A DNA stretch of 41,325 nucleotides, from assembly GCA_003211415.1 (NCBI GenBank), contig QCSV01000008.1, forward strand, positions 1-41,325. Reading direction: 5' to 3'. The DNA is from Prochlorococcus sp. AG-670-M15 (lineage in GTDB: Bacteria; Cyanobacteriota; Cyanobacteriia; PCC-6307; Cyanobiaceae). Numbering within the stretch: position 1 is the first letter of the stretch; each line of letters opens with the position of its first letter. A program made the position numbers and the translations under genes. The notes beneath the pieces are model-generated. The model was not told the origin of the DNA, made no database searches, and saw only the letters and a list, made by a program, of their open reading frames with translations. Below are positions 9,973 to 21,913 of the stretch, piece by piece.

Positions 9973-10836
9973 ATGGCAATACGTAAATTTAAACCTTATA
10001 CACCTGGCACTAGGCAGAGAGTAGTTACTGACTTTAGTGAAATCACAAGTGCAAAACCTGAAAGATCACTAATAGTTTCAAAACATAGAGTTAAAGGCAG
10101 GAATAATCGTGGAGTTATCACTTGTCGTCATCGTGGAGGTGGTCACAAAAGGCAATATAGATTGGTCGACTTTAAAAGAGATAAAAGAAATATAAACGCT
10201 AAAGTTGCAGCTATACACTATGATCCTCATAGAAATGCAAGGTTGGCACTTTTATTTTACGAAGATGGTGAGAAAAGATATATTATCGCTCCAGCAGGAG
10301 TAAAAGTCGGACAAATTGTCATTTCTGGAGAAAGTGTTCCAATTGAAGATGGAAATGCAATGCCGCTTTCTGTTATGCCATTAGGATCTAGTGTTCATTG
10401 TGTTGAGTTATACGCAGGTAGGGGTGCTCAAATGGTTAGATCCGCAGGAGCTAGTGCTCAAGTTATGGCAAAAGAGGGAGATTATGTTGCTTTAAAACTC
10501 CCATCTACTGAGGTAAGACTTGTAAGAAAAGAATGCTACGCAACTCTTGGTGAAGTAGGTAATTCTGAAATAAGAAATACTAGCTTAGGTAAAGCAGGAA
10601 GAAGAAGATGGCTTGGAAGAAGGCCGCAAGTAAGAGGTAGTGTAATGAACCCATGTGATCATCCACATGGAGGAGGAGAGGGAAAAGCACCAATTGGTAG
10701 AGCAGGCCCAGTTACTCCATGGGGTAAGCCAGCTCTTGGACTAAAGACACGTAAAAAGAACAAACCAAGTAATAAATTAGTTGTTCGAAGACGCCGTCGC
10801 GTTTCTAAGAGGAGTAGAGGAGGAAGAGACTCTTGA
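9973..10836 (+). CDS. rplB: 50S ribosomal protein L2
   Basis: [18 protein letters not shown]...[28 protein letters not shown]...[24 protein letters not shown]. Confidence 0.99.
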
Positions 10837-10873
10837 TTACTTCATTTATTATTTCAATTTCTATTACATAATC

Positions 10874-11152
10874 ATGGGACGTTCACTAAAAAAAGGACCT
10901 TTTATAGCAGATAGCCTGCTCAAGAAGGTAGAAAAACAAAATACCGATAATGACAAGTCTGTTATCAAAACTTGGTCAAGATCCTCTACGATTTTACCTT
11001 TAATGATCGGTCACACAATCGCTGTACATAATGGCAAGACTCACATTCCAGTATTTATTACTGAACAAATGATTGGTCATAAACTCGGTGAATTTGCTCC
11101 TACACGCACTTACCGAGGTCATATAAGAGATAAGAAAGGAGCAAAATCATGA
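10874..11152 (+). CDS. rpsS: 30S ribosomal protein S19
   Basis: [22 protein letters not shown]...; true ATG is at 10874, the ORF-track start at 10781 is an over-extension into rplB. Confidence 0.98.
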
Positions 11153-11535
11153 CAAAAACACCTGAAACAACAAAAACAGCAATTGCTCATGGGAATTATG
11201 TTCGCGGATCAGCCTCTAAGGTAAGAAGAGTTTTGGATCAAATAAGGGGTCGTTCATATAGAGATGCATTGATTATGTTGGAATTTATGCCTTACAGATC
11301 TACTGATCCCATTACTAAAGTATTAAGATCTGCAGTTGCTAATGCAGAGAATAATCTTGGATTGGATCCATCTACCTTGGTTATTTCCTCAGCATGGGCT
11401 AATAATGGCCCTGTAATGAAGAGGTATAGGCCTAGAGCACAAGGTAGAGCTTTTTCTATCAAAAAACAGACTTGCCATATTAGTATTTCTGTTGAATCTG
11501 CTCCTATTCAAACTAATGCGGAGGTACAAAACTAA
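11149..11535 (+). CDS. rplV: 50S ribosomal protein L22
   Basis: [30 protein letters not shown]...[20 protein letters not shown]. Confidence 0.98.
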
Positions 11536-12266
11536 TGGGACATAAAATACATCCTTCTGGATTAAGGTTAGGAATTACACAAGAGCATCGCTCCAAATGG
11601 TTTGCTACTTCAAAGACATATCCAATCCTTCTTGAAGAAGATTATAAAATTCGTACTTTCATACAAAAAAAATATGGTGCAGCAGGAATTAGTGATGTAC
11701 TTATAGCTAGAAAAGCTGATCAACTGGAACTCGAATTAAAAACTGCAAGGCCAGGAGTGATAGTTGGAAGACAAGGAAGTGGTATTGAAGAATTAAGATC
11801 AGGAATTCAAAAAACTATAGGCGATAGGACAAGGCAAGTCAGAATAAATGTTGTTGAAGTTGAGCGAGTTGACGCTGATGCTTTTTTACTGGCTGAATAC
11901 ATTGCGCAACAACTTGAAAAAAGAGTCGCTTTTAGAAGAACTATAAGAATGGCCTTACAAAGGGCTCAAAGAGCTGGAGTCCTAGGCCTTAAAATACAAG
12001 TAGGAGGAAGATTGAATGGTGCTGAAATTGCTAGAACAGAATGGACTAGAGAAGGTAGAGTTCCTCTACATACTTTGAGAGCTGAAATTGACTATGCAAC
12101 ACGAGAAGCTAATACTACTTACGGTGTTTTAGGCATTAAAGTTTGGGTTTTCAAAGGAGAAGTTCTGCCTAAAGAAGAACAAACAATTCCAGTGGGTGCA
12201 AACCCTAAGAGGAAAGTTAGTAGAAGACCTCAGCAATTTGAGGATCGTTCAAATGAGAATTCATAG
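11535..12266 (+). CDS. rpsC: 30S ribosomal protein S3
   Basis: [26 protein letters not shown] domain [17 protein letters not shown]. Confidence 0.99.
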   Translation: MGHKIHPSGLRLGITQEHRSKWFATSKTYPILLEEDYKIRTFIQKKYGAAGISDVLIARKADQLELELKTARPGVIVGRQGSGIEELRSGIQKTIGDRTRQVRINVVEVERVDADAFLLAEYIAQQLEKRVAFRRTIRMALQRAQRAGVLGLKIQVGGRLNGAEIARTEWTREGRVPLHTLRAEIDYATREANTTYGVLGIKVWVFKGEVLPKEEQTIPVGANPKRKVSRRPQQFEDRSNENS

Positions 12267-12277
12267 GAGGTATAAAA

Positions 12278-12760
12278 ATGCTTAGTCCAAAACGTACTAA
12301 ATTTCGTAAACAACATAGAGGCAGAATGAGGGGGGTAGCCTCTAAAGGCAATACTATTGCTTTCGGTCAATTTGCTCTACAAGCTCAAGACTGTGGCTGG
12401 GTAACTGCTCGTCAGATTGAAGCAAGCAGAAGAGCTATGACCAGATATATCAAACGTGGTGGTCAAATATGGATAAGAATATTTCCTGATAAACCCGTCA
12501 CCATGAGACCTGCCGAAACCAGAATGGGTTCTGGTAAAGGTAACCCGGAGTTTTGGGTCGCAGTTGTAAAACCTGGAAGAATACTTTTTGAAATGGGTGG
12601 TGAGGATATCACTGAGGAAATAGCAAAAGAAGCTATGCGTCTAGCTCAATATAAACTTCCTGTAAAAACTAAATTTATCTCCAATGATAAAAATCTAGAA
12701 AATTCCTCCCAAGAAAATTCAAAAAATAGTAAAAAATCTCAAGAGGAGGTTAAACAATGA
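12278..12760 (+). CDS. rplP: 50S ribosomal protein L16
   Basis: [19 protein letters not shown]...[26 protein letters not shown]. Confidence 0.99.
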   Translation: MLSPKRTKFRKQHRGRMRGVASKGNTIAFGQFALQAQDCGWVTARQIEASRRAMTRYIKRGGQIWIRIFPDKPVTMRPAETRMGSGKGNPEFWVAVVKPGRILFEMGGEDITEEIAKEAMRLAQYKLPVKTKFISNDKNLENSSQENSKNSKKSQEEVKQ

Positions 12761-12975
12761 AAAACTCAGAGTCACTTAAGGAATTTAAAAAATTAAATTC
12801 TGTACAAATTACTGAAAAGATTGACCAATTACGAAAAGATCTTTTTGATTTGAGATTCAAGCAAGCTACAAGACAGCTGAATGAAACTCATAAATTTAAA
12901 ATTATCAAGAAACAAGTTGCGCAATTACTCACTCTCAGTAAGAGTCAATCTCCTTCTAAAACAACTTCTGATTAA
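12757..12975 (+). CDS. rpmC: 50S ribosomal protein L29
   Basis: [38 protein letters not shown]; syntenic position. Confidence 0.95.
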   Translation: MKNSESLKEFKKLNSVQITEKIDQLRKDLFDLRFKQATRQLNETHKFKIIKKQVAQLLTLSKSQSPSKTTSD

Positions 12976-12984
12976 TTATTAATT

Positions 12985-13251
12985 ATGGCACTTAAAGAAA
13001 GAATTGGTACTGTTGTTAGCGACAAAATGGATAAAACAGTTGTTGTTGCTGTTATTAACAGATATCCACATCCCACTTATAAAAAAATTGTAAGTAGAAC
13101 TACACGATATAAGGCGCATGATCCAGAAAATACATGTGTTTTAGGTGATCGAGTTAAAATTAGAGAAACTAGACCGCTCAGTGCTCATAAAAGATGGGCA
13201 ATAGAAGAGATTCTCAATAAAACAAGTCAGGCTAAGGAGGTTAAAAAATGA
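12985..13251 (+). CDS. rpsQ: 30S ribosomal protein S17
   Basis: [41 protein letters not shown]. Confidence 0.98.
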
Positions 13252-13613
13252 TTCAACAAGAAACTTATTTAACAGTTGCCGATAATAGCGGAGCAAAAAG
13301 ACTTCAATGTATTAGGGTTTTAGGTTCTAATAGAAGGTATGCGCATGTCGGAGATGTAATCGTAGCAACTGTAAAAGATGCTCTTCCTAACATGGGAGTT
13401 AAGAAATCTGAAGTTGTTAAAGCTGTTATTGTCAGAACTAAAGCAACATTAAGAAGAAATACTGGTAATTCAATCAGATTTGATGACAATGCCGCAGTAT
13501 TGATTAATGAAGATAAGAATCCAAAAGGTACGAGAGTCTTTGGTCCTGTAGCTAGAGAACTGCGGGATAAAAATTATACAAAGATTGTTTCTCTTGCTCC
13601 GGAGGTAATTTAA
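13248..13613 (+). CDS. rplN: 50S ribosomal protein L14
   Basis: [26 protein letters not shown]...[28 protein letters not shown]. Confidence 0.99.
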
Positions 13614-13970
13614 ATGTTGGATTCATTAAAGCAAAAGAAAAATTTCCAGAGAATAAAAATGAGAATCAAAACTGGAGATTTGGTAAAAGTAATTAATGGC
13701 AAGGATAAAGGGAAAACTGGTGAGGTTTTAAAAACTATTCCTCTTGAAAATAGAGTTGTTGTAAAGGGAATTAACCTTAGGACTAAACATGTAAAACCAA
13801 CTCAGGAAGGAGAAACTGGAAGAATACTTACAGAAGAAGCATCTTTACATGCATCAAATGTAATGTTCTTTTCAAAGGATAAAAATCTTACAAGTAAGAT
13901 TGAATACTTTATTGATAAAGAGGGGGTTAAGAAAAGAAGATTGAAGAAAACTGGTGAAGTAATTGATTAA
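13614..13970 (+). CDS. rplX: 50S ribosomal protein L24 (start at 13614 or 13659)
   Basis: [28 protein letters not shown] motif. Confidence 0.97.
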   Translation: MLDSLKQKKNFQRIKMRIKTGDLVKVINGKDKGKTGEVLKTIPLENRVVVKGINLRTKHVKPTQEGETGRILTEEASLHASNVMFFSKDKNLTSKIEYFIDKEGVKKRRLKKTGEVID

Positions 13971-13977
13971 TTTTTCA

Positions 13978-14033
13978 TCAGAAACCAGATTTCAACTTTT
14001 TCTAATTTATCAATTCTGACAAAGACCAGAATT
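13978..14033 (+). promoter_or_regulatory. Hairpin-forming rplX-rplE intergenic region
   Basis: AATTCTG (14012-14018)/CAGAATT (14027-14033) inverted repeat; alternative TCAGAA (13978-13983)/TTCTGA (14014-14019) pairing. Confidence 0.35.
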
Positions 14034-14044
14034 AACAAAAAATT

Positions 14045-14584
14045 ATGACTCTAAAAAATCGCTACAAAGAATCAATAAGACCAAAACTTTTAAAGGACCT
14101 TGGTCTTAAAAATATTCATCAGGTACCTAAAGTTGTCAAAGTCAACGTTAACAGAGGTCTTGGTGAGGCAGCTTCAAATTCGAAAGCTCTAGAAGCCTCT
14201 TTAAACGAAATGGCAACAATTACAGGACAAAAGGCCCTTGTAACTAGGGCTAAAAAAGCTATCGCGGGTTTTAAAATTCGTGAAGGCATGCCGATTGGTT
14301 GTACTGTTACTTTGAGAGGAGACAGGATGTATTCCTTTTTGGAGAGATTTATAAATCTAGCTTTACCAAGAATAAGAGACTTCAGAGGAGTTAATCCAAA
14401 AAGTTTCGATGGAAGAGGGAATTATACCGTTGGAGTGAAAGAGCAATTGATTTTTCCTGAAATCTCTTTTGATAAAATAGATTCAATAAGAGGTATGGAT
14501 ATAACTATTGTAACTAGTGCAAAATCAGATCAAGAAGGTAAAGCTCTTTTGCAGGAGTTAGGAATGCCTTTTAGTAAGAATTAA
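14045..14584 (+). CDS. rplE: 50S ribosomal protein L5
   Basis: [14 protein letters not shown]...[37 protein letters not shown]. Confidence 0.99.
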   Translation: MTLKNRYKESIRPKLLKDLGLKNIHQVPKVVKVNVNRGLGEAASNSKALEASLNEMATITGQKALVTRAKKAIAGFKIREGMPIGCTVTLRGDRMYSFLERFINLALPRIRDFRGVNPKSFDGRGNYTVGVKEQLIFPEISFDKIDSIRGMDITIVTSAKSDQEGKALLQELGMPFSKN

Positions 14585-14593
14585 ATTAAAACT

Positions 14594-14995
14594 ATGTCAA
14601 ATCACGATCCTATTTCAGATATGCTTACTCGAATTAGAAATGCGAGTCAAAAAAAGCATACAACCACAACAATCCCAGGTTCAAAAATGTCCTTAAGTAT
14701 CGCCAAAGTGCTTCAAAAAGAGGGATTCATTTCTGATATTAATGAGGAAGGTGAAGGGTACAAATCACAAATAATACTCGGTCTCAAATATAGTGGTAAA
14801 AATAAATTTCCTACTATCCGATCTATGCAAAGAGTTAGTAAACCTGGTTTGAGAATATATAAAAATACTAGAGGTTTACCAAAAGTTCTTGGAGGTCTTG
14901 GAGTTGCCATAATTTCAACTTCTAAAGGCGTTATGAGTGATCGCGATGCTAGAAAGCAAGGCATTGGCGGCGAAGTCCTCTGCTATGTTTATTAA
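14594..14995 (+). CDS. rpsH: 30S ribosomal protein S8
   Basis: [18 protein letters not shown]...[33 protein letters not shown]. Confidence 0.99.
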   Translation: MSNHDPISDMLTRIRNASQKKHTTTTIPGSKMSLSIAKVLQKEGFISDINEEGEGYKSQIILGLKYSGKNKFPTIRSMQRVSKPGLRIYKNTRGLPKVLGGLGVAIISTSKGVMSDRDARKQGIGGEVLCYVY

Positions 14996-15007
14996 GGAGA
15001 ATTAATC

Positions 15008-15547
15008 ATGTCAAGAATCGGAAAAACACCAGTACTTATTCCAGAGAAAGTTACAGTTGATTTTGATGGATTAACAGTTACAGTGAAAGGCCCAAAGGGT
15101 GAGTTAAAACGTCTCATGCCTGAGGGAGTTAGTTTTGATAAGAAAGATAATACTGTTGTCGTAAGTCCTACTACAACCAAAATACATTCAAGGCAGAGAC
15201 ATGGTTTATGTAGAGCTTTAATTGCAAATATGGTTGAAGGTGTTACTCAAGGTTTTTCAAAGAAACTAGAAATAGTTGGCGTTGGATCAAGAGCACAAGT
15301 AAAAGGTAAAAATCTAGTTGTAAGTGCAGGATATAGTCATCCTGTAGAAATGATCCCCCCTGATGGTATAACATACAAAGTTGAGAGTAATACAAACGTT
15401 ACCGTATCTGGAATTGATAAGGAAATTGTTGGCAATGAAGCAGCAAAAATCAGATCAATTAGACCTCCAGAGCCATATAAAGGAAAAGGAATTAAATACC
15501 ATGATGAGAGAATTCTCAGAAAAGCTGGTAAATCTGGCAAAAAATAA
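15008..15547 (+). CDS. rplF: 50S ribosomal protein L6
   Basis: [17 protein letters not shown]...[29 protein letters not shown]. Confidence 0.99.
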   Translation: MSRIGKTPVLIPEKVTVDFDGLTVTVKGPKGELKRLMPEGVSFDKKDNTVVVSPTTTKIHSRQRHGLCRALIANMVEGVTQGFSKKLEIVGVGSRAQVKGKNLVVSAGYSHPVEMIPPDGITYKVESNTNVTVSGIDKEIVGNEAAKIRSIRPPEPYKGKGIKYHDERILRKAGKSGKK

Positions 15548-15561
15548 TTCGAATTAAAAAA

Positions 15562-15930
15562 ATGACCAAACTTTCCAGGAAATTACAAACCCAAAAAAGG
15601 CATAGAAGATTAAGGAGATTCTTAATTGGAGATGCAACGCGTCCAAGATTAACTGTTTTTCGCTCTAATAACCATATTTATGCTCAGGTCATAGATGATA
15701 GCGCTCAAACAACTATTTGCTCAGCTTCAACTATTGATAAGGAACTAAGAGAAAAATCTGAGAAATTATCTGCTGATTGTAATTCTTCTTCCATCGTTGG
15801 AAAATTATTAGCAAAGAGAGCGATAAAAAAAGGTATTAAGCAAGTAATTTTTGACCGTGGAGGTAATTTATATCACGGCAGAGTAAAGGCACTTGCAGAC
15901 GCTGCTCGTGAAGCTGGCCTAGAATTCTAA
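15562..15930 (+). CDS. rplR: 50S ribosomal protein L18
   Basis: [20 protein letters not shown]...[26 protein letters not shown]. Confidence 0.98.
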   Translation: MTKLSRKLQTQKRHRRLRRFLIGDATRPRLTVFRSNNHIYAQVIDDSAQTTICSASTIDKELREKSEKLSADCNSSSIVGKLLAKRAIKKGIKQVIFDRGGNLYHGRVKALADAAREAGLEF

Positions 15931-15946
15931 CTCTTAATTTTTTACT

Positions 15947-16567
15947 ATGACTGACACTTCAACAAAACAAGAAATTCAATCCAAGAACGATAACGTTCCT
16001 GGAGCAATGCCCGTAGAACAAAAAAAGAATAATCGTAATGATCGAAAAAGAAATAGAAGAGGTGATTCAAAAAATCTAGAGAGAGATTCTGATTGGCAAG
16101 AAAGAGTTGTTCAAATTCGTCGTGTTTCTAAGACTGTTAAGGGTGGGAAAAAAATGAGTTTTAGAGCAATTGTTGTTGTAGGTAATGAGAAAGGTCAAGT
16201 TGGAGTTGGAGTTGGTAAAGCAGGGGATGTCATTGGTGCGGTGAGAAAGGGAGTGTCAGATGGTAAAAAGAATCTTGTTAGGGTCCCCTTAACCCCAAAT
16301 AATTCAATACCGACTTTATCTAAAGGTAGAGATGGTGCTGCTAATGTACTAATTAGACCAGCTGCCCCAGGTACAGGTGTAATTGCTGGTGGTTCAATAA
16401 GAACAGTTTTAGAATTAGCCGGTATAAAAAATGTCCTAGCAAAAAGATTGGGTAGTAAAACACCTTTGAATAATGCAAGAGCTGCTATGGTAGCTCTTGC
16501 TCAATTAAGAACACACAAATCTGCCTCAAGGGAGAGAGGCATCTCACTTGAACAGCTCTATTCTTAA
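15947..16567 (+). CDS. rpsE: 30S ribosomal protein S5
   Basis: [51 protein letters not shown]. Confidence 0.99.
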   Translation: MTDTSTKQEIQSKNDNVPGAMPVEQKKNNRNDRKRNRRGDSKNLERDSDWQERVVQIRRVSKTVKGGKKMSFRAIVVVGNEKGQVGVGVGKAGDVIGAVRKGVSDGKKNLVRVPLTPNNSIPTLSKGRDGAANVLIRPAAPGTGVIAGGSIRTVLELAGIKNVLAKRLGSKTPLNNARAAMVALAQLRTHKSASRERGISLEQLYS

Positions 16568-16571
16568 AATT

Positions 16572-17030
16572 ATGACTTCAACATTAAATACACTTAAATC
16601 AAACTCAGGGTCGAGAAAGAAAAAATTAAGAAAGGGTAGAGGTATTGCAGCCGGTCAGGGTGCTTCATGTGGTTTTGGAATGAGAGGGCAAAAGTCACGT
16701 TCTGGAAGGCCCACACGTCCAGGTTTTGAAGGAGGCCAAATGCCCTTATATAGAAGAGTTCCAAAATTAAAGCACTTTGAAATCATTAATCAAAAGAACT
16801 TTTCTATAATTAATTTAGAAAAATTAAATGATTTCAAAGATAACGATACTGTTAACCTAGATTCCTTAGTTAAGAAAGGATTGATTTTCAAGCCAAAATT
16901 TCCTTTAAAAATCCTCGGTAGTGGAAAAATAAATGTAAAGCTAAAAGTCCAAGCTCATGCATTCACAAAAGTTGCAAAACAAAAAATTGAGGACGCAGGT
17001 GGATCCTGCGAGCTTATAAATAACAAGTAA
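16572..17030 (+). CDS. rplO: 50S ribosomal protein L15
   Basis: [48 protein letters not shown]; start at ATG 16572 preferred over 16548, which overlaps rpsE. Confidence 0.97.
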   Translation: MTSTLNTLKSNSGSRKKKLRKGRGIAAGQGASCGFGMRGQKSRSGRPTRPGFEGGQMPLYRRVPKLKHFEIINQKNFSIINLEKLNDFKDNDTVNLDSLVKKGLIFKPKFPLKILGSGKINVKLKVQAHAFTKVAKQKIEDAGGSCELINNK

Positions 17031-17059
17031 ATTTATTGAAAATTTAGGTAAGCTTCAAA

Positions 17060-18379
17060 ATGTTTGTCAACAAAAGTAGAAATCCTAGTGCTTCTGAAAT
17101 ACTTTCCCAATTATTTTTAAATAAAGAGCTTAGGAGTAGAGTTTTAACAACTTTAGGTCTTCTCCTTTTAGTAAGACTTGGTATCTATATCCCCATGCCA
17201 GGTATTGATAGAGTTGCTTTTAAAAGTTTTATAGATCAAGGGGGTCAATTAATAGGTTTTTTAGATATTTTTACTGGAGGAGGAATTTCAACCTTAGGAA
17301 TATTCGCATTAGGCATCCTTCCTTTTATCAACGCATCAATTATTATTCAGCTTCTTACAGCTTCATTACCTGTGCTTGAAGATTTACAAAAAAATGAAGG
17401 AGAAGCGGGAAGAAGAAAAATTGCTCAAATAACTAGATATGTTTCATTAGGATGGGGGTTTTTGCAAAGTATAATTTTTTCCTTAATTCTTAGACAATAT
17501 TCTATTCAGGGGATAAGTGAAACTACATTTGTCTTGCAAACCTCTATTGCCTTAGTTACTGGTTCAATGTTAGTTATGTGGTTTAGTGAAATTATTACGG
17601 AGAAAGGTATAGGTCAAGGAGCTTCACTGGTAATTTTTTTGAATATTGTTTCGACTTTACCTAAGGCTCTAAGTTCAACCATTGAAAAAGCTCAAACAGG
17701 CGATAGAGGAGATGTTTTAGGTATAGCAGTTTTACTTGGAGTATTTTTACTGACAATTGTTGGGATCATTTTTGTCCAAGAGGGAGCGAGACGCATTCCT
17801 ATTGTTAGTGCAAAAAGACAGATAGGAAATTCAACACTACTTCCTACAAGGCAAAGTTATTTACCTTTGAAATTAAATGCAGGAGGAGTCATGCCTATAA
17901 TATTTGCATCTGCTTTAATCTTTTTACCTATAACTATTGCAAATGTTACGGGTAATCCAGTTTTAATTAATTTAGCGAGTAGTTTAAATCCCGGATCTTC
18001 TAATCCATGGCCGTATGCTCTTACATTCTTCTCGTTGATTTTGGGGTTCTCCTATTTTTATGCATCCCTTACTATCAATCCAGTTGATGTAGCTTCAAAT
18101 TTAAAGAAAGGAGGAGTAGCGATACCAGGAGTTAGACCAGGAACTAATACAGCAAAATATCTATCAGGTATACAAAATAGGTTGACATTACTGGGAGGAT
18201 TATTTCTTGGTTCAGTAGCTATAATCCCAGCTGCAGTAGAGAGAGCTACAAATGTTCAGACCTTTCAAGGTTTAGGAGCAACTTCATTACTTATTCTTGT
18301 GGGTGTTGCTATAGATACTGCTAAGCAAATTCAAACTTATGTTATCTCACAAAGGTATGAGGGAATAATTAACAATTAA
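17060..18379 (+). CDS. secY: Protein translocase subunit SecY
   Basis: Multi-pass membrane protein; [42 protein letters not shown]. Confidence 0.99.
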   Translation: MFVNKSRNPSASEILSQLFLNKELRSRVLTTLGLLLLVRLGIYIPMPGIDRVAFKSFIDQGGQLIGFLDIFTGGGISTLGIFALGILPFINASIIIQLLTASLPVLEDLQKNEGEAGRRKIAQITRYVSLGWGFLQSIIFSLILRQYSIQGISETTFVLQTSIALVTGSMLVMWFSEIITEKGIGQGASLVIFLNIVSTLPKALSSTIEKAQTGDRGDVLGIAVLLGVFLLTIVGIIFVQEGARRIPIVSAKRQIGNSTLLPTRQSYLPLKLNAGGVMPIIFASALIFLPITIANVTGNPVLINLASSLNPGSSNPWPYALTFFSLILGFSYFYASLTINPVDVASNLKKGGVAIPGVRPGTNTAKYLSGIQNRLTLLGGLFLGSVAIIPAAVERATNVQTFQGLGATSLLILVGVAIDTAKQIQTYVISQRYEGIINN

Positions 18380-18927
18380 TGAAGAAACATCTACTATTTT
18401 TAGGAGCTCCTGGGGCAGGGAAAGGGACTCAAGCGGAATTGCTAAGTCAAACTAATTCTTATCTACACCTTTCTACTGGTGAATTATTAAGAAAAGAAAT
18501 CGAAATGAATACTGACCTTGGTATTCAGGTTAAGGATATTATGAATCGAGGGGAACTTGTTAGTGATGAACTCGTATTAAAGATAGTAAGACAAAATTTA
18601 GCCAAGGATAACAAAGGTTGGATTCTAGATGGTTTCCCAAGAAATTTATCTCAAGCAAATTCATTGAATGAAGTCTTAAATGAAATAAATCAACCTTTGG
18701 AATTAGTTTTTTATTTAGATATTCCTGAAGAAGTACTAATAAATCGCTTGCTTTTAAGAGGAAGAAAAGATGATACAAAAGAGACAATTAGAACAAGAGT
18801 TGACATTTATAAAAAAACTACAGAACCATTGATTCAATATTTTAAAGATCTCTCATTGTTAGAATATATTGATGCTGATAGAGATTTAAAAACCATTTCC
18901 TCTGATATCAAACAAAAAATGGCTTGA
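18379..18927 (+). CDS. adk: Adenylate kinase
   Basis: [19 protein letters not shown]-loop, [19 protein letters not shown]. Confidence 0.98.
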   Translation: MKKHLLFLGAPGAGKGTQAELLSQTNSYLHLSTGELLRKEIEMNTDLGIQVKDIMNRGELVSDELVLKIVRQNLAKDNKGWILDGFPRNLSQANSLNEVLNEINQPLELVFYLDIPEEVLINRLLLRGRKDDTKETIRTRVDIYKKTTEPLIQYFKDLSLLEYIDADRDLKTISSDIKQKMA

Positions 18928-18972
18928 TGATGATGTAGAATATAGTATTAACGTTTTATTTGTTAAACCCCT

Positions 18973-19089
18973 ATGAAGGTCAGATCTTCAGTCAAAAAAA
19001 TTAGTCCTGACGATCAGATCGTGAGGAGAAGAGGTAAAATCTATGTTATTAACAAGAAAAGACCTCGCAATAAACAGCGTCAGGGTTAA
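18973..19089 (+). CDS. rpmJ: 50S ribosomal protein L36 (absent from supplied ORF track)
   Basis: Translated by hand: [38 protein letters not shown], 38 aa, between adk and rpsM as expected. Confidence 0.97.
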   Translation: MKVRSSVKKISPDDQIVRRRGKIYVINKKRPRNKQRQG

Positions 19090-19130
19090 ACTTCAACCCT
19101 TAAATTCAAACTCTTATTTATTCAAAACAC

Positions 19131-19496
19131 GTGGCCAGGATTGCAGGAATTGACATACCTCGCGAAAAGCGAGTTGAAATTGCACTTACATATGTCTATG
19201 GAATTGGTTTGACGAGATCGAAGCTAATTCTTGCTAATACGGGTGTAAACCCAGATACTCGTGTCAAAGACCTTTCAGATTCTGATGTGCAAAAACTTAG
19301 AGGTGCCACAGAAGAATTCACTTTAGAAGGGGATTTGAGAAGAAAAGAGGGAATGGCTTTAAAACGTCTACAAGATATAGGGTGTGTAAGAGGAAGAAGA
19401 CATAGAATGAGTCTTCCAGTAAGAGGTCAAAGAACTAGAACCAATGCAAGAACAAGACGGGGTTCAAGGAAAACAGTTGCTGGAAGAAAAAAATAA
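19131..19496 (+). CDS. rpsM: 30S ribosomal protein S13 (GTG start)
   Basis: [31 protein letters not shown]...[26 protein letters not shown]. Confidence 0.99.
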   Translation: MARIAGIDIPREKRVEIALTYVYGIGLTRSKLILANTGVNPDTRVKDLSDSDVQKLRGATEEFTLEGDLRRKEGMALKRLQDIGCVRGRRHRMSLPVRGQRTRTNARTRRGSRKTVAGRKK

Positions 19497-19504
19497 TTAA
19501 ATAA

Positions 19505-20191
19505 ATTTATCTACAAATTGAAGATGCAAAAACACTTTTGCAAGCAATTAAGGATCAAGGCTGGAACGATATTAATTGGGCTGCATACATTAGGGCAGAT
19601 AACATTGATGCTGAGCTAGCTCAGCTTATGGTTGATACAGGTATGAGCTATTTTGAAATAGGTATCACTTCGGGGTCTCAAGAACTTGTTAGAAAAATGA
19701 GATTAGCGTATGACCTTGAAACTGTATTAAATAATTGCAGAATGCTAGTCAAATCAGGTTTCAAGAATCATGTTTCAGTCAATTATTCATTCAATGTTTT
19801 TGATGAAACGCCCAGCACAATAAGACAAACAATTGCTTACCATAGAGAATTAGAAAATATTTTTGGTAAAGGCTTAGTTGATCCAGCTATATTCTTTATA
19901 GGTTTGCAACCTCATACTCTTCTAGAGAAGTACGCCTTGGAACATAAAATTTTGAAGCCAAATTATAATCCAATGAGCATGATGCCCTGGACAGCAAGGA
20001 AACTTCTTTGGAATCCAGGCTCATTAGGGAAAAAACTTGGTCAGGTTTGTTTAGAAGCTTTTGATAATAAAGAAGATGAATTTGGCAAAACAGTTATAGA
20101 CATTCTTGAGAGAGAATATGGAAAGTCCTCCTTAAAAGAATCTTTAAAAGTCCGTCCCTTATCAGAAAGGAAATTAGCTCATTCTAAATAA
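19505..20191 (+). pseudogene. 5'-truncated radical SAM protein (C-terminal part; no plausible native start)
   Basis: Open frame from 19505 (in-frame TAA at 19502) reads IYLQIEDAKTLLQAIKDQGWNDINWAAYIRADNIDAELAQLMVDTGMSYFEIGITSGSQELVRKM..., the post-CxxxCxxC part of a B12-binding/radical SAM protein; the radical SAM Cys motif and N-terminus are missing. Confidence 0.75.
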
Positions 20192-20206
20192 TAAATTCAA
20201 CCGTTA

Positions 20207-20524
20207 TCAATCCTCTCTCTCAATTGAACTAGAAATTCCTTTAGATTTTAATGATTCTGAGTAGAATTCTGCAGGCTCTAAATCACAAACAATTACCAAA
20301 CCTATACCCGTATTATGTGCCTCAAGCATTATGGCGATAGCATCTTGCTCGCTTAATTGCGGCACAACTTCTCGTAGTGAAATAGTTACATACTCCATAG
20401 AATTAACTGGGTCATTATGAAGTAAAACCTTATATTTCGGAGATTTATTTTTTGATTCAGCAGGTTTCTTTTCAATCACTGCTGAATTATTACTTACACT
20501 TTGTTCTGACTTTATAAATAGCAT
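20207..20524 (-). CDS. clpS: ATP-dependent Clp protease adaptor
   Basis: YKVLLHNDPVNSMEYVTISLREVVPQLSEQDAIAIMLEAHNTGIGLV. Confidence 0.95.
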   Translation of the reverse strand: MLFIKSEQSVSNNSAVIEKKPAESKNKSPKYKVLLHNDPVNSMEYVTISLREVVPQLSEQDAIAIMLEAHNTGIGLVIVCDLEPAEFYSESLKSKGISSSIERED

Positions 20525-20557
20525 TAAAATTTGTTAAATTCTAAGATTTACTAATTA

Positions 20558-21784
20558 TTATATATTAATTATTCTTTCCATTGCATCAATGACGTTTGAT
20601 CGTGAGTTAAATGCTGACAACCGAAAATAACCCTCTCCTGACAATCCAAATCCGCTCCCAGGGGTTCCCACTACACTAACTTTTTGAAGAAGGAAATCAA
20701 AAAAGTCCCAAGATGTCATTTGATCAGGAACTTTAATCCAGATATAAGGAGCATTCTCCCCACCATAAACTTTATATCCTGCATTTTGAAGTTTATTTTT
20801 CATGATTTTCGCATTTTTCATATAAAAATCAATTAATCCTTTGACCTGTTTCTTCCCTTCAAGAGAATAAACAGCCTCTGCTCCTCTTTGAACCACATAA
20901 CTTACTCCATTGAACTTTGTAGATTGCCGCCTATTCCAAAGAGGCCATAAGTCTATTTCCTCATTTGTTGAACTAAAACCTTTGAGATTTTTAGGTATTA
21001 CTGTAAAAGCACATCTAACTCCAGTGAATCCTGCATTCTTTGAAAAAGATCTAAATTCAATAGCACAATCTTTTGCCCCCTCAATCTCATATATTGAGTG
21101 TGGAATATCATTATCTTGAATAAATGCTTCATAAGCTGCATCAAAAAGTATAAGAGATTTGTTTTGAAGTGCATAGTCAACCCACTTTTTCAATTCTTTT
21201 TTTGTGATAGTTGCTCCAGTCGGATTATTTGGAAAACAAAGATATAAAATATCAACTTTTTTTTCAGGTAGTTTTGGCAGAAAGTTGTTCTCCTCGTTTA
21301 TTGCAAGATACGTTAAGCCTTGATAAGTACCATTTTCAAGAGCATTTCCAGTTCTGCCTGTCATCACGTTACTATCTACATAAACAGGGTAAACAGGATC
21401 TGTTACAGCAATTGAATTATCTTTGCCAAGAATATCTAAAATATTGCTACTATCGCATTTAGAGCCATCTGAAACAAAGATTTCTTCAGGTGTAATTTGA
21501 CAGCCTGTCGAAATAAAATCATTCTCAGATATTTTTTCTCTCAGCCAAGAATAACCTTGTTCTGGTCCATAACCTCTGAAACCGTCTGTTGTTCCCATGT
21601 CATCTAAAGCTTTACCCATAGCCTTTATGCATGCTCTAGGTAATGGTTCTGTAACATCTCCTATGCCAAGCCTAATAATTTCAGCACTCTTATTTGATTG
21701 AGAATATATTTTTACTCTTTTAGCAATTTCAGGGAATAAATAGCCTGCTTTGAGTTTTAAATAATTTTCGTTTACTTGAACCAC
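20558..21784 (-). CDS. dapL: LL-diaminopimelate aminotransferase
   Basis: [13 protein letters not shown]-type start, [40 protein letters not shown]-lysine region, [22 protein letters not shown]. Confidence 0.93.
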   Translation of the reverse strand: MVQVNENYLKLKAGYLFPEIAKRVKIYSQSNKSAEIIRLGIGDVTEPLPRACIKAMGKALDDMGTTDGFRGYGPEQGYSWLREKISENDFISTGCQITPEEIFVSDGSKCDSSNILDILGKDNSIAVTDPVYPVYVDSNVMTGRTGNALENGTYQGLTYLAINEENNFLPKLPEKKVDILYLCFPNNPTGATITKKELKKWVDYALQNKSLILFDAAYEAFIQDNDIPHSIYEIEGAKDCAIEFRSFSKNAGFTGVRCAFTVIPKNLKGFSSTNEEIDLWPLWNRRQSTKFNGVSYVVQRGAEAVYSLEGKKQVKGLIDFYMKNAKIMKNKLQNAGYKVYGGENAPYIWIKVPDQMTSWDFFDFLLQKVSVVGTPGSGFGLSGEGYFRLSAFNSRSNVIDAMERIINI

Positions 21785-21913
21785 TTTAGAAAAAAAATTT
21801 CACCAATATTAGAATAATGTATCAACGTGCTTTAGTGGTGATTAGATGTTAAAATTATTTTAGTTATGATTAATTATAGAGATAATCATAGCTGTGAATT
21901 CAATTTCAATTAG

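Noticed and set aside
10781-10873. N-terminal extension of rpsS in the ORF track ([11 protein letters not shown]...)
   Set aside because: Overlaps the end of rplB; the canonical S19 start [10 protein letters not shown] is at 10874.
14584-16572. Absence of rpsN after rplE and rpmD between rpsE and rplO
   Set aside because: Normal for cyanobacteria (rpsN encoded elsewhere, L30 absent), so not evidence of rearrangement.
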